The notes under the pieces are model-generated. The model worked only from the letters and a program-made list of their open reading frames with translations, ran no database searches and was not told where the DNA came from. Source: an uncultured Muribaculaceae bacterium (GTDB lineage: Bacteria; Bacteroidota; Bacteroidia; Bacteroidales; Muribaculaceae). Taken from it: a stretch of DNA of 64,000 nt. The stretch covers positions 62,001 through 126,000 of the forward strand of contig CAKUQQ010000005.1 of NCBI GenBank assembly GCA_934675575.1, in the 5' to 3' direction. Shown here piece by piece: positions 20,311 through 28,637 of this stretch. Positions within the stretch are counted from its first letter, which is position 1. Every line of letters starts with the position of its first letter. A program made the translations under genes and the position numbers.

Positions 20311-20365
20311 GTCGTGTAAAAACACGACAAAATGCCCTCTACGCGCGCGTAGAGGGCATTTTGTC
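20311..20365. repeat. Perfect 40-bp palindrome with an adjoining small hairpin
   Basis: Bases 20326-20365 form a perfect inverted repeat with 20-bp arms and no loop, centred on the GCGCGC at 20343-20348. A second hairpin, GTCGTGT-AAAA-ACACGAC at 20311-20328, overlaps its left edge. The pair lies between the regulator gene stop (20394) and the start of the exported-protein operon (20201). On the minus strand the palindrome is followed by a run of five Ts, so it may terminate the regulator transcript. A role as a dimer-binding operator is an alternative. Confidence 0.75.
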
Positions 20366-20393
20366 TGGTATTGTCAAGTGTGGAATATGTATC

Positions 20394-22097
20394 CTACTTG
20401 TGTTGCTCCTTATATGCCGATGGGGAGCAGCCATACACTCGTTTGAAGGCATGCGAGAAACCACTTGCTTCTTCAAATCCGCATAAGTGTGCAATTTCAC
20501 TAATGGTCTTGGTTGGATTTTCAAGCAGTAGTTTTGCGCAACGCTCCATCTGTATGGCGGAAATGAACATCTTGGGAGATTGGTCGGTCGTTTCCTTTAA
20601 TCGCCTGGCAAATGTGCGCTCGCTCATGTTCATTGCTGCAGCAACATTGGTGACTGAGCAATCGCCTTTTGCCAATAGCTCATTTACGACTACAAATAGC
20701 TGTTCAAGAAATGATTTTTCAATTGAGACCTCCGGAGAGGGTGGTGTTGATGCAATTTTGGCATTCCTTATATTGTTTTCAATCTTCTTTTTTAGATTTT
20801 CTATTTCACGAATAAGTTTGAGCATTTGCCTTTTCTGATTTCGCATATGCCATTGAAAGACTGTAAATGCCATAGCCGCTATGAGCATGAATGCTACTAA
20901 TCCCAGCAATATGTCGCGCTTGCGAGCTTTGCGCCGTGTGTCTATCTCATTTTGCAAATTAGCATTGTTGGTCACAAGCTGGTCGTTACCGAACTCTGCA
21001 TTATATCTCGCCAGAGCTTCTGCTGATGCCTGATGATATAACGAGTCTTTTAGTTCGTTGAACAAGTCAATTTCTATTTTTGCGCTGTCAGGATTGATTT
21101 TCCAGTAACTTTCATACAAACCCTTGTGAGAGTGAACGAGATTGTATAAATCGCCCATTTTTGAGAAAATCATTGCTGCGCGGCTAAAATAGGGTATGGC
21201 TTCTCGCTCACGTCCCTGTTTTATCATTAAAATACCCAACTGATTCAAATCTATCGCATAGGAGTGATGGTTGTTTGTTTTGAGAAGCAGCGGCAAAGCT
21301 CTTTTAAAAGTGGCTTCTGCATCGGAATATTTCTTCATGCCGGCAAAAGCTGTGGCTTTTTGAGAAAGACGAATCGCCATTTGTGGTTCACGTCCTTGCA
21401 AGGAATCAAGTCGAAATGCCTGGTCGGCATAACTTATAGCTTGGGCATATTTATTCAGTTTATAGTAAACTTCCGAAGCCATGCCTAAAAGTATGGCTTT
21501 CCTTTTAGGATTGTTTGCCCGGTTGGCAAACTCCAAACCTTTTAGAATATAGGTTTCTGCTTCTTTGGGCTGGTCTGCCGCCATATATGTGCCAGCTAAA
21601 GTATTAAGGCCTGATGAAATGCGGTCGGGGTCTCCACTTTGCATATCTATGTCCACGCTTCGTTTGGCATAGGCTGCTGCCGTGGGGAAGTCGCCAAGTC
21701 TGACGTGTATTATGCCAAGCAAGTTAAGACAATCGGCTTTGCCTGTATTTGGATATTTGAATAGTGGCAGCGCTTTCAAAGCATATTTTTTTGCTCTCGG
21801 GTAGTCTTGCGTGTCATTGTACCATTCCGCAGCCCAATACCACACTTGTTGGCGCAACGAATCAGCCGGTGTGTTATTTGCAAAAACTACTTTTGCGTCA
21901 GTGAATTCTTCCTTGTCAAGATAACTGAACAGTTTATTAGCGCAACTGGCAGTTCCGCCAGAGCTATTGAACTGTTCTACTAATTTGTCGAATTCGTTGG
22001 CTTGTGCAACAGCCTTTTCTGATAAGGATAGTGGCAGTATGATAGCAGTGACTATGGCTATCAAATAGTGAGAAATGGACAACTTTTTATGGCTCAT
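20394..22097 (-). CDS. Membrane-anchored TPR/AraC-family regulator (567 aa)
   Basis: The ATG at 22097 (MSHKKLSISHY) is preferred over one 63 nt upstream because a signal or anchor segment (LIAIVTAIILPLSLS) starts there. Residues about 50-360 are tetratricopeptide-like repeats, predicted to face the periplasm. A transmembrane helix follows at about residues 396-415 (ILLGLVAFMLIAAMAFTVFQ), then a charged coiled-coil linker and a C-terminal AraC-type helix-turn-helix (about 470-567) with CGFEEASGFSHAFKRVYG. This architecture is common in Bacteroidota regulators that sense periplasmic signals. The gene lies upstream of, and in the same direction as, the exported-protein operon, so it is the natural candidate for its regulator; no operator could be proven. 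Confidence 0.88.
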   Translation of the reverse strand: MSHKKLSISHYLIAIVTAIILPLSLSEKAVAQANEFDKLVEQFNSSGGTASCANKLFSYLDKEEFTDAKVVFANNTPADSLRQQVWYWAAEWYNDTQDYPRAKKYALKALPLFKYPNTGKADCLNLLGIIHVRLGDFPTAAAYAKRSVDIDMQSGDPDRISSGLNTLAGTYMAADQPKEAETYILKGLEFANRANNPKRKAILLGMASEVYYKLNKYAQAISYADQAFRLDSLQGREPQMAIRLSQKATAFAGMKKYSDAEATFKRALPLLLKTNNHHSYAIDLNQLGILMIKQGREREAIPYFSRAAMIFSKMGDLYNLVHSHKGLYESYWKINPDSAKIEIDLFNELKDSLYHQASAEALARYNAEFGNDQLVTNNANLQNEIDTRRKARKRDILLGLVAFMLIAAMAFTVFQWHMRNQKRQMLKLIREIENLKKKIENNIRNAKIASTPPSPEVSIEKSFLEQLFVVVNELLAKGDCSVTNVAAAMNMSERTFARRLKETTDQSPKMFISAIQMERCAKLLLENPTKTISEIAHLCGFEEASGFSHAFKRVYGCSPSAYKEQHK

Positions 22098-22243
22098 TTG
22101 ATTTTTATTCTCAATGGTTTTTACTTCAGTTAATTCACGAAGATAACTTCTTTTTCCCAATTAGCCAAATTTTTAAGAATATTGCAGGGTATATTAAAAA
22201 ATAATGATAACTATCTATTTATTAGATGATTATCATTATTATG

Positions 22244-22639
22244 TGGAGCTGGAGGGACTTGAACCCTCGTCCAAACGTGGAACCAATATGTTTTCTACAT
22301 GCTTAGTCAAGATTTGGTTTTCGTCTGATGCCAGGCTCAAGACCACCAAACATCAGCTTATTCTCTAAAAATTCAAATCGAAATCGAGACTCTTTCAATT
22401 CTATCCCCGATATAACAGCACCGCCGGTTCAGAAAGCCTCGGGAAAAAGGCATCTGGGCGATGTCTCGTCTCTGCACCTTGTGCGGAGATAAAGCTAACT
22501 TACTGTACTTCGGTTAGGCAGCGAGAGCGTAGTTGTTTTCGCCAATTAAAATTTCAATGAAGGGATTATAGAGACCTATCATTATGGCTCTGCATGCTTA
22601 CACATTAACTCTACACGCTGTCAAAGCCAAATCAACCCC
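22244..22639 (-). ncRNA. ssrA: Transfer-messenger RNA (tmRNA)
   Basis: The 5' end reads GGGGTTGATTTGGCTTTGAC, and the 3' end closes with the T-arm GAGGGTTCAAGTCCCTC and CAGCTCCA. The 7-bp acceptor stem pairs GGGGTTG with CAGCTCC, including wobbles. The tag reading frame is at 22543-22514 on the minus strand and encodes GENNYALAA followed by TAA. The terminal CCA is not encoded: the genome continues with CAT after the discriminator A. tmRNA with SmpB rescues stalled ribosomes and tags the unfinished protein for proteolysis. The length of about 396 nt is normal. Confidence 0.95.
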
Positions 22640-22659
22640 ATGTAGTTTTAAAATGTGTG

Positions 22660-22667
22660 CAAATATA
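22660..22667 (-). promoter_or_regulatory. Candidate -7 element for ssrA
   Basis: On the minus strand TATATTTG matches the Bacteroidota -7 consensus TAnnTTTG, about 20 nt before the 5' end of ssrA. No clear TTG was found at the -33 position. Confidence 0.45.
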
Positions 22668-22736
22668 GACATTTTAATTTACAGAAGATGCGTTTTTTTG
22701 ATAAATTTGCATTTATTATTGCATAGAACGGACTAT

Positions 22737-23381
22737 ATGAGAATATATAAAACACTTTTGGCGTGTGCCTGTGTGGCAACTGTCATGCTGACAGGTGAGT
22801 CATGCAGAAATCACAATGAAGAGTCCCAATTTGAGGGCAGCAAATCATTTGTGTTTACATGCGTGCTTGGAAATGGCGTGAAGGGTAAGTACGCAAAACT
22901 CTATTCTTACAATTCTGCCTATGGGAAGTTGGCTCTTGTGGATTCGGTCAATTCCAACAGAGGTGTGTTCAGTTTTTCTGGAACTTTAGATGAACCCAGA
23001 GTGGGAGTTCTTGAAATTGACAATAAAAACTTGTCGGCAGAATTTGTTTTGGAACCCGGCTGCACAGAACTGCGCATATATAAAAAACGAATTGTGTTTG
23101 TGGGTGGAGAACAAAACTTGAGTTATGCCGATTTTTTGATAAAATATAAGGACTTATTGCAGCAGCATAAGGACTTGAAGCGTGACTACGCCAAGGCTTT
23201 ATGTGATTCCACAATGACACGCAAAAAAGATTTGGCGATTGCTGGGCGAGACAGTGTGCTGCAGGATTCGGCCCAAAACCTAATAGTGGCGAATATCCAG
23301 AAAAATATGGCATTCTCACGCATAATTAAAGACCGTTACCTCAATAGGCTTGACAGCGCGCATGTGTTAAAACTGAAATAA
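22737..23381 (+). CDS. Small DUF4369-like lipoprotein (214 aa)
   Basis: The start at 22737 (MRIYKTLLACACVATVML) is chosen because a signal peptide begins exactly there; an upstream in-frame ATG lies inside ssrA. A candidate lipidation cysteine occurs at TGESC. Residues about 35-125 resemble DUF4369, the N-terminal domain that precedes thioredoxin domains in Bacteroidota proteins (G-x-x-A-x-L-Y-S-Y, G-x-F-S-F-S-G, LEPGCTELRI). The thioredoxin domain itself is absent; the C-terminal 90 residues are charged and helical. The gene is divergent from ssrA and convergent with rplI, with a shared terminator downstream. It may be a truncated relative of the TlpA-like family. Confidence 0.75.
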   Translation: MRIYKTLLACACVATVMLTGESCRNHNEESQFEGSKSFVFTCVLGNGVKGKYAKLYSYNSAYGKLALVDSVNSNRGVFSFSGTLDEPRVGVLEIDNKNLSAEFVLEPGCTELRIYKKRIVFVGGEQNLSYADFLIKYKDLLQQHKDLKRDYAKALCDSTMTRKKDLAIAGRDSVLQDSAQNLIVANIQKNMAFSRIIKDRYLNRLDSAHVLKLK

Positions 23382-23415
23382 AAGTTGCCAATATTGACAA
23401 CTCCGTTATAAAACA

Positions 23416-23444
23416 AAAAGCAACCCCGATTTGAGGTTGCTTTT
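23416..23444. terminator. Bidirectional terminator
   Basis: The stem AAAAGCAACC...GGTTGCTTTT lies between the convergent lipoprotein gene (plus strand) and rplI (minus strand), with A/T runs on both sides. Confidence 0.75.
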
Positions 23445-23468
23445 CTGTTTGCTATAATTGTTGAAATA

Positions 23469-23915
23469 TTATTCTTCTGGAACAACTTCGAATGGGACTT
23501 CTACGCTCACTTCTTTGTGAAGTTTCACAGTAGCTGTGTATTTGCCCACTTCTTTCACATTGTCTTTAACGAAGATAATCTTGCGGTCGATGTTATGACC
23601 GAGTTTCTCAAGGGCTTCAGCAATTTGAATGTTTGTAACAGAACCGAAGATTGTGCCTGTTGGGCTTGTCTTGGCACTGATAGTGAGAGAAACGTCTTTA
23701 AGAGTCTCTGCAATTGCTTCAGCGTCAGCTTTGAGTTTTGCAATCTTGTGAGCACGTTGCTTGAGGTTTTCTGCAAGCACTTTGAGGGCAGATGGTGAAG
23801 CAATCACTGCCAAACGCTGTGGAATGAGATAATTGCGACCATATCCACTCTTAACCTCTACTACGTCGTCTTTATATCCGAGGTTGGTAATATCTTCTTT
23901 TAAAATTACTTTCAT
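23469..23915 (-). CDS. rplI: 50S ribosomal protein L9
   Basis: The N-terminus MKVILKEDITNLGYKDDVVE with VKSGYGRNYLIPQ is the classical L9 N-terminal RNA-binding domain. A long connecting helix follows (residues about 45-75), then the C-terminal domain containing GTIFGSVTNIQIAEAL. The length of 148 residues is normal for the family. L9 binds 23S rRNA near the L1 stalk base and helps keep the reading frame. It is the last gene of the rpsF-rpsR-rplI operon, 22 nt after rpsR, and ends at a bidirectional terminator. Confidence 0.98.
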   Translation of the reverse strand: MKVILKEDITNLGYKDDVVEVKSGYGRNYLIPQRLAVIASPSALKVLAENLKQRAHKIAKLKADAEAIAETLKDVSLTISAKTSPTGTIFGSVTNIQIAEALEKLGHNIDRKIIFVKDNVKEVGKYTATVKLHKEVSVEVPFEVVPEE

Positions 23916-23937
23916 AATCTTTTCGTCCTAATTAAAA

Positions 23938-24207
23938 TTATTTCATTAAATCGGTAACATAGGGAAGCAATGCCAAGTGACGGGCACGTTTAACTGCTTT
24001 TGCGACTCTTCTCTGATATTTGAGAGATGTACCGGTGATGCGACGAGGAAGAATCTTTCCTTGTTCGTTGAGGAACTTTTTCAAAAATTCAGGATCCTTG
24101 TAGTCAATGTATTTGATTCCGCTTCTTTTGAAACGGCAGTACTTTTTCTTTTTAATATCCACTGACAGTGGAGTAAGATAACGTATTTCTGATTGAGTTT
24201 GTGGCAT
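23938..24207 (-). CDS. rpsR: 30S ribosomal protein S18
   Basis: 89 residues. The conserved S18 core is present: [21 protein letters not shown] followed by [10 protein letters not shown] and [17 protein letters not shown]18 forms a heterodimer with S6 in the small-subunit platform. The gene lies between rpsF (25 nt gap) and rplI (22 nt gap) in the usual order. Nothing unusual was seen. Confidence 0.98.
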   Translation of the reverse strand: MPQTQSEIRYLTPLSVDIKKKKYCRFKRSGIKYIDYKDPEFLKKFLNEQGKILPRRITGTSLKYQRRVAKAVKRARHLALLPYVTDLMK

Positions 24208-24232
24208 AATTAAATCTCCTCTAAATTAAAAG

Positions 24233-24667
24233 TTAGGCATTTGCTGTTTCTGCTGCTTCTGGAGTCTCAGCCTTCTTTTCTTCGGCTTCAGGAGCTTGTT
24301 CTACAACTTCTTTGGTCTCTTCTTGCTTAGGAGCATTTTTCTTGAGGCTTCTTCTCTTGATTGCATACTCTTCAGCATACTTGTCGAGGCGGAATGTCAA
24401 GAAACGCAGAACTTTCTCGTCACGACGGAATGCAGTTTCGAGCTTGTTCACGATTGTAGGTTCGCCATCAAATTCCAACAGATTGTAAAAACCAGTTGAT
24501 TTCTTTTGAATAGGGTAAGCCAATTTTCTCAGGCCCCAGTTCTCTTCGTTAACAATGTTGCCACCAGCTTCGTTGGTGATGACATTCTTGAATTTTTCTA
24601 CCGCTTCCTTCATCTGTGCATCAGACAAAACGGGAGTCAAAATGAAAACGGTTTCGTAATGATTCAT
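24233..24667 (-). CDS. rpsF: 30S ribosomal protein S6
   Basis: Residues 1-95 form the S6 ferredoxin-like fold, beginning [18 protein letters not shown] and including [18 protein letters not shown], the segment that contacts S18 and 16S rRNA. From about residue 108 a Glu/Lys/Ala-rich acidic tail of about 36 residues extends the protein to 144, longer than the core S6 of about 95-100. It is the first gene of the S6-S18-L9 operon, with a good Bacteroidota-type promoter upstream. Confidence 0.97.
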   Translation of the reverse strand: MNHYETVFILTPVLSDAQMKEAVEKFKNVITNEAGGNIVNEENWGLRKLAYPIQKKSTGFYNLLEFDGEPTIVNKLETAFRRDEKVLRFLTFRLDKYAEEYAIKRRSLKKNAPKQEETKEVVEQAPEAEEKKAETPEAAETANA

Positions 24668-24704
24668 AAATGTTGATTTTAAAATATTATATCAATAATT
24701 TTTG

Positions 24705-24735
24705 CAAAATTACTATTATTTGGTTTAATATGCAA
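24705..24735 (-). promoter_or_regulatory. Promoter of the rpsF operon
   Basis: On the minus strand TTG is followed after 20 nt by TAATTTTG, matching the Bacteroidota sigma-ABfr consensus (TTTG / TAnnTTTG). The -7 element lies about 38 nt before the rpsF start. Confidence 0.7.
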
Positions 24736-24789
24736 GTGTTTGTGCGATTGATTTTAACGAGTTCCGGCAACTGGCCATGTTGGCACAAG

Positions 24790-26316
24790 TTATCCTTGAT
24801 GTTGCTTGCGGAGCAAATCGTTGACAGTCTTGACTGGATTAAACGTGTCAATAGGCACTTCAACGAACACGGTGTTCCAGTCACTCATGGACCCATTCCA
24901 CAATCCTGGTAACTCAAGAGCCTTGACCTCCTGTCCGTCAATCGACTTGCTTGAAATCAAGCCTGTGTCAGGGTCAACAAAATCAGCTAAGTTGAACTTA
25001 TTGCCCTTGAAGTCCTTAATGTCGCAAACTAAATCAACCGGGTTAAAATGCGTGCAACTTTTCATCATGCTAACAGCAGTTGGGTCCGTGGTGTCGATTT
25101 GCGCAGACTCAAGTATCTGTGGTGAGTAGCTGCCGTCTTTGTTGTAAGCCAAATATGGTCCACCGCCTGGTTCACCTTCGTTTTTCACAACGCCGCAAAC
25201 TCTGATAGGCCTGTTAAACTTCTGTTTAAGATAGTCAGCCAAGGCTTCTATGTCGCTTGTCGATACGCTGCCGCTATGTGTGGAAAGTTCTGTCTGCAAA
25301 AATGCGAGCATTGCGCTTAAATCTTTGGCATCGTAGTTTTTTGACTCAAGTTTCGTGAGATACTCATCGATTTGACGCTTGATTTTGACCAGAAGACCAG
25401 CCAATACCTTCTTATACTTGATTGTGACACTGCGGTATTTTGACGGCACCACATTGTCTATGTTTTTTATGAATACCACATTTGCATCAAGAGCATTGAG
25501 GTTTTTCAGTAAAGCTCCGTGCCCTGCTGGACGGAAGAAAAGCCTGCCATCGCTGTCACGATATGGAGTGTTGTCCGGATTAACGGCAATCGTGTTGGTC
25601 GAGAGGTCTTGCGTTGATGTGGTGATGTCATAATTAACGCCCCACACTTCTTCATAATGCTCTTTCTTTTGGGCAAACAAATGCTCAAAAAGGACTTTGT
25701 GTTCTGGAGAAATGGTGAAATGTATGTGTGCTTCGCGGTTTGCCATCGAGGCGTATTGCGCACATTCCTCCAAGTGCTCTTCAACCGGAGTGTGAATGCT
25801 TTGACCATGAACTTTGTGAAACAGCAGAAGTCCCTTTGGCATGTTTCCATAATTCATGCCATCAGCATCGAGCAATGCTTTGAGCACATCGCGGTGATGA
25901 GCGGAGGCCATTAGTTGCTTGATGTCGGCTTTATAAAGACGCTTACAGCACGAGTTCAGCTCCTCGAAGAAAGGGAAGTTCTCTATTTGCCCGAAAAATG
26001 TGGCTATAAATTCGTTTTGCTCCACATCTTCTGACGATTTGATGAAGGCATAAAGATTCTTGAACATGCGTGATGCTGCACCAGAGGCTGGAACAAATTT
26101 TGCAATTGTGCCACCGGCCTTGCGGTAGTCATTCCAAAGTCTAACCGCTTCACACTCTTGCTTTTCAGTGAGTTTTAAGATTCCGTTGCCTATAGTTGCA
26201 GCAGAACGAAGTTTCAAGTATGGAAATCCTGTTTGAAACCGGTGAATTTGGCTCTCGACCATATCTTCGGTGATGCCCATAGCCTGAATTTGCGACAAGT
26301 CTTGTTCGTTTAGCAT
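24790..26316 (-). CDS. DUF4301-family protein (508 aa)
   Basis: The sequence matches what is annotated in Bacteroidota as DUF4301. Conserved-looking segments include KFVPASGAASRMFK (residues about 75-90), LLFHKVHGQSIHTPVEEHLEE, the Phe/His-rich HIHFTISPEH, LFFRPAGHGALLKNLNAL, EPGGGPYLAYNKDG and a C-terminal LPGLWNGSMSDWNTVFVEVP. The Ser/Gly/Arg pattern near the N-terminus and the P-x-GHG motif recall sugar-nucleotide pyrophosphorylases; this is an inference, not an established function. There is no signal peptide, so it is cytoplasmic. It is transcribed divergently from the adjacent rel gene and stands alone. Confidence 0.8.
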   Translation of the reverse strand: MLNEQDLSQIQAMGITEDMVESQIHRFQTGFPYLKLRSAATIGNGILKLTEKQECEAVRLWNDYRKAGGTIAKFVPASGAASRMFKNLYAFIKSSEDVEQNEFIATFFGQIENFPFFEELNSCCKRLYKADIKQLMASAHHRDVLKALLDADGMNYGNMPKGLLLFHKVHGQSIHTPVEEHLEECAQYASMANREAHIHFTISPEHKVLFEHLFAQKKEHYEEVWGVNYDITTSTQDLSTNTIAVNPDNTPYRDSDGRLFFRPAGHGALLKNLNALDANVVFIKNIDNVVPSKYRSVTIKYKKVLAGLLVKIKRQIDEYLTKLESKNYDAKDLSAMLAFLQTELSTHSGSVSTSDIEALADYLKQKFNRPIRVCGVVKNEGEPGGGPYLAYNKDGSYSPQILESAQIDTTDPTAVSMMKSCTHFNPVDLVCDIKDFKGNKFNLADFVDPDTGLISSKSIDGQEVKALELPGLWNGSMSDWNTVFVEVPIDTFNPVKTVNDLLRKQHQG

Positions 26317-26426
26317 AAGAGAGTATTTTTTATTATGTCGTGAGGTATTCCGTTAATATATATTTATTATTTGTAAAGTTACGGATAAAAAATTAATTTT
26401 GATAAGAAATTATCGGAATTGCAACA

Positions 26427-28637
26427 ATGGAACAAGCGTATTTTACTATTGATGAGAGAGAAGTGTTGCTGCAGACGGTGCGTAAGCTGCTATGCTTGTT
26501 GGGAAACACCATTACCAATGGAGAGATTAATAAGGTTCACTCCATAATAAAAAATGGCGTATTGGGCGGTTTTTATAACCGTGACAAATATGGAATCAAC
26601 CCCGTTGTTCGTAATTTGGAAACAGCTTTGCTTTTAGCGGAGCAAGTGGCTCCCGACAAAGACATGGCTGTTTCAATCATGCTTTATAATTTGTGCAAAT
26701 CTGGGTTTGTCAGTGAGGAGGCTGTGCAACGCACCTTTGGTGATGACGTCACCAAGCTTGTACGTGGGCTTATCAATGTGTCGCAGCTCTATCAAAAACA
26801 AGCGGCTGTGGAAAATGACAATTTCCACAAACTGCTGCTCACTTTTGCCGAAGACATACGCGTGGTGATAATCATGATTGTTGACAGGTTGGGCTTGATG
26901 CGCAAAATCAATCACCACCCCGATGAAAAGTTTGTGCATGACATCTCTTTTGAATCGCGTTACCTGTATGCGCCGCTGGCACACAAACTTGGGCTTTACA
27001 CAATAAAATCAGAACTTGAGGATTTGTCGCTCAAGTATCTGAACAGAAAGGTTTATGCTCAAATAGCGCACAAACTCAATGAGACTAAACAAAAGCGTAA
27101 CGAATATATCGAAAACTTCATTGTGCCTATCCGCCAAGTGCTTGAAAAATCAGGCTTGAAATTTGAGGTTAAAGGGCGAACCAAGTCAATCAACTCCATC
27201 TGGAACAAGATGAAGAAGAAAGACATTGACCTCAATGGCATGTACGACCTTTTTGCTATCAGAATTATAATTGACACGCCTGTAAAAGACGAGAAAAAGG
27301 ACTGTTGGCTTGTTTATTCGCTTGTTACCGACATTTATGATGCCAACCCGTCGCGCTTGAAAGACTGGATTACAATACCCAAGTCCAATGGCTATGAATC
27401 TCTGCACATCACCGTCAAAGGCCCGGAGGACAAATGGGTTGAAGTGCAGATAAGGACCAAGCGCATGGACGCTGTAGCCGAGCGTGGACTTGCTGCCCAC
27501 TGGCGCTATAAGGGAATTCAGAGTGAGGGTGAGCTTGACGTGTGGATGAACAATGTGAGAGAAATTCTTGAAGCTGGAAGCAAGGGTCCCATGGAGCTGA
27601 TTCGTGGCATGAATATGCACCTATACGAAAAAGAGGTATTTGTGTTCACGCCAAAAGGCGACTTGTTTAAACTACCAGCAGGGTCAACAATTCTTGACTT
27701 TGCGTTCCACATACATTCAAAAATTGGCACAACATGCATTGGCGGAAAGGTTGATGGCAAGAATCAGAAGTTGAACTATCGGCTCAAAAGTGGTGACACG
27801 GTGGAAATTCTCACCGCCTCAAACCAAACGCCAAGAGTTGACTGGCTGAACTATGCGGTGACATCAAAAGCTCGCAACAAGATAAAGCAAGCCATCAACG
27901 AGTCGCGTGTGAAAAAGGCTGAGATAGCGCGAGAAATGGTTATGCGCCGCTTAAAAAACCGTAAGTTAGATGTCGATGATGCCACATTGACAAAATTCAT
28001 AACAAAGTCGGGTTATAAAAATCTCACTGATTTTTATGTTGACATTAATGACGGCAAAATGGACGTGGGAGCGGTGCTTGACCAGTACTCCGACTTTGTT
28101 GCCAAACAGAATGTGGCAGCGGAGCAAACTCATGAAACAGCACAACATTTTGTGCTTCAAAACAGGCAGGACGAGGACAATAGCGATGACATTCTGGTCA
28201 TTGACCAAAACATAAAAGGCATAAACTATAAGTTGTCGAAGTGCTGCAACCCGATTTTGGGCGACAAGATTGTGGGATTCATCAGCAGCGACGGCGCAAT
28301 AAAAGTGCATCGGGTGGATTGTGGCAACATAATTCATTTAAGAGAAAAATTTCCTTATCGCATAATAAACGCCCGCTGGTCGGGAAAAATAGGCAAACAG
28401 TTTGCCGTGACGCTTAATGTTATAGGCCGTGACGACATAGGTATAATTTCGTCTATAACATCGGTGATAAACAAATCGGGCGACACTGTGCTACGCAACA
28501 TATCAATTGACTCCAACGGTTCAAGTTTTCAAGGACACTTGGTGATTGGGGTTGACAGCATAGGCATGCTCGATGATTTAATTAAAAAAATTCTTGGTAT
28601 TAAAGGAGTTAAAAATGTTGAGAGAGTGTTTAATTAA
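26427..28637 (+). CDS. RelA/SpoT-family (p)ppGpp synthetase with degenerate hydrolase domain
   Basis: The domain order is that of long Rel proteins. An HD-hydrolase-like region spans residues about 20-200, the synthetase about 245-365 (KGRTKSINSIWNKMKKK, RLKDWITIPKSNGYESLHI, EVQIRTKRMDAVAERG), TGS about 403-463, then a helical/zinc-finger region with CCNPILGD and a C-terminal ACT domain (about 665-736). In the hydrolase part the HD and ED motifs are replaced: YN at 87-88 and KS at 91-92. The synthetase keeps the RxKD motif at 310-313. It therefore probably makes but cannot degrade (p)ppGpp; a second enzyme would be needed for turnover. The next gene starts inside its 3' end. Confidence 0.93.
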   Translation: MEQAYFTIDEREVLLQTVRKLLCLLGNTITNGEINKVHSIIKNGVLGGFYNRDKYGINPVVRNLETALLLAEQVAPDKDMAVSIMLYNLCKSGFVSEEAVQRTFGDDVTKLVRGLINVSQLYQKQAAVENDNFHKLLLTFAEDIRVVIIMIVDRLGLMRKINHHPDEKFVHDISFESRYLYAPLAHKLGLYTIKSELEDLSLKYLNRKVYAQIAHKLNETKQKRNEYIENFIVPIRQVLEKSGLKFEVKGRTKSINSIWNKMKKKDIDLNGMYDLFAIRIIIDTPVKDEKKDCWLVYSLVTDIYDANPSRLKDWITIPKSNGYESLHITVKGPEDKWVEVQIRTKRMDAVAERGLAAHWRYKGIQSEGELDVWMNNVREILEAGSKGPMELIRGMNMHLYEKEVFVFTPKGDLFKLPAGSTILDFAFHIHSKIGTTCIGGKVDGKNQKLNYRLKSGDTVEILTASNQTPRVDWLNYAVTSKARNKIKQAINESRVKKAEIAREMVMRRLKNRKLDVDDATLTKFITKSGYKNLTDFYVDINDGKMDVGAVLDQYSDFVAKQNVAAEQTHETAQHFVLQNRQDEDNSDDILVIDQNIKGINYKLSKCCNPILGDKIVGFISSDGAIKVHRVDCGNIIHLREKFPYRIINARWSGKIGKQFAVTLNVIGRDDIGIISSITSVINKSGDTVLRNISIDSNGSSFQGHLVIGVDSIGMLDDLIKKILGIKGVKNVERVFN

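Noticed and set aside
22584..22736. Upstream extension of the DUF4369-like lipoprotein gene to an ATG at 22584
   Set aside because: This stretch overlaps the 5' part of ssrA on the other strand, and the signal peptide begins only at 22737.
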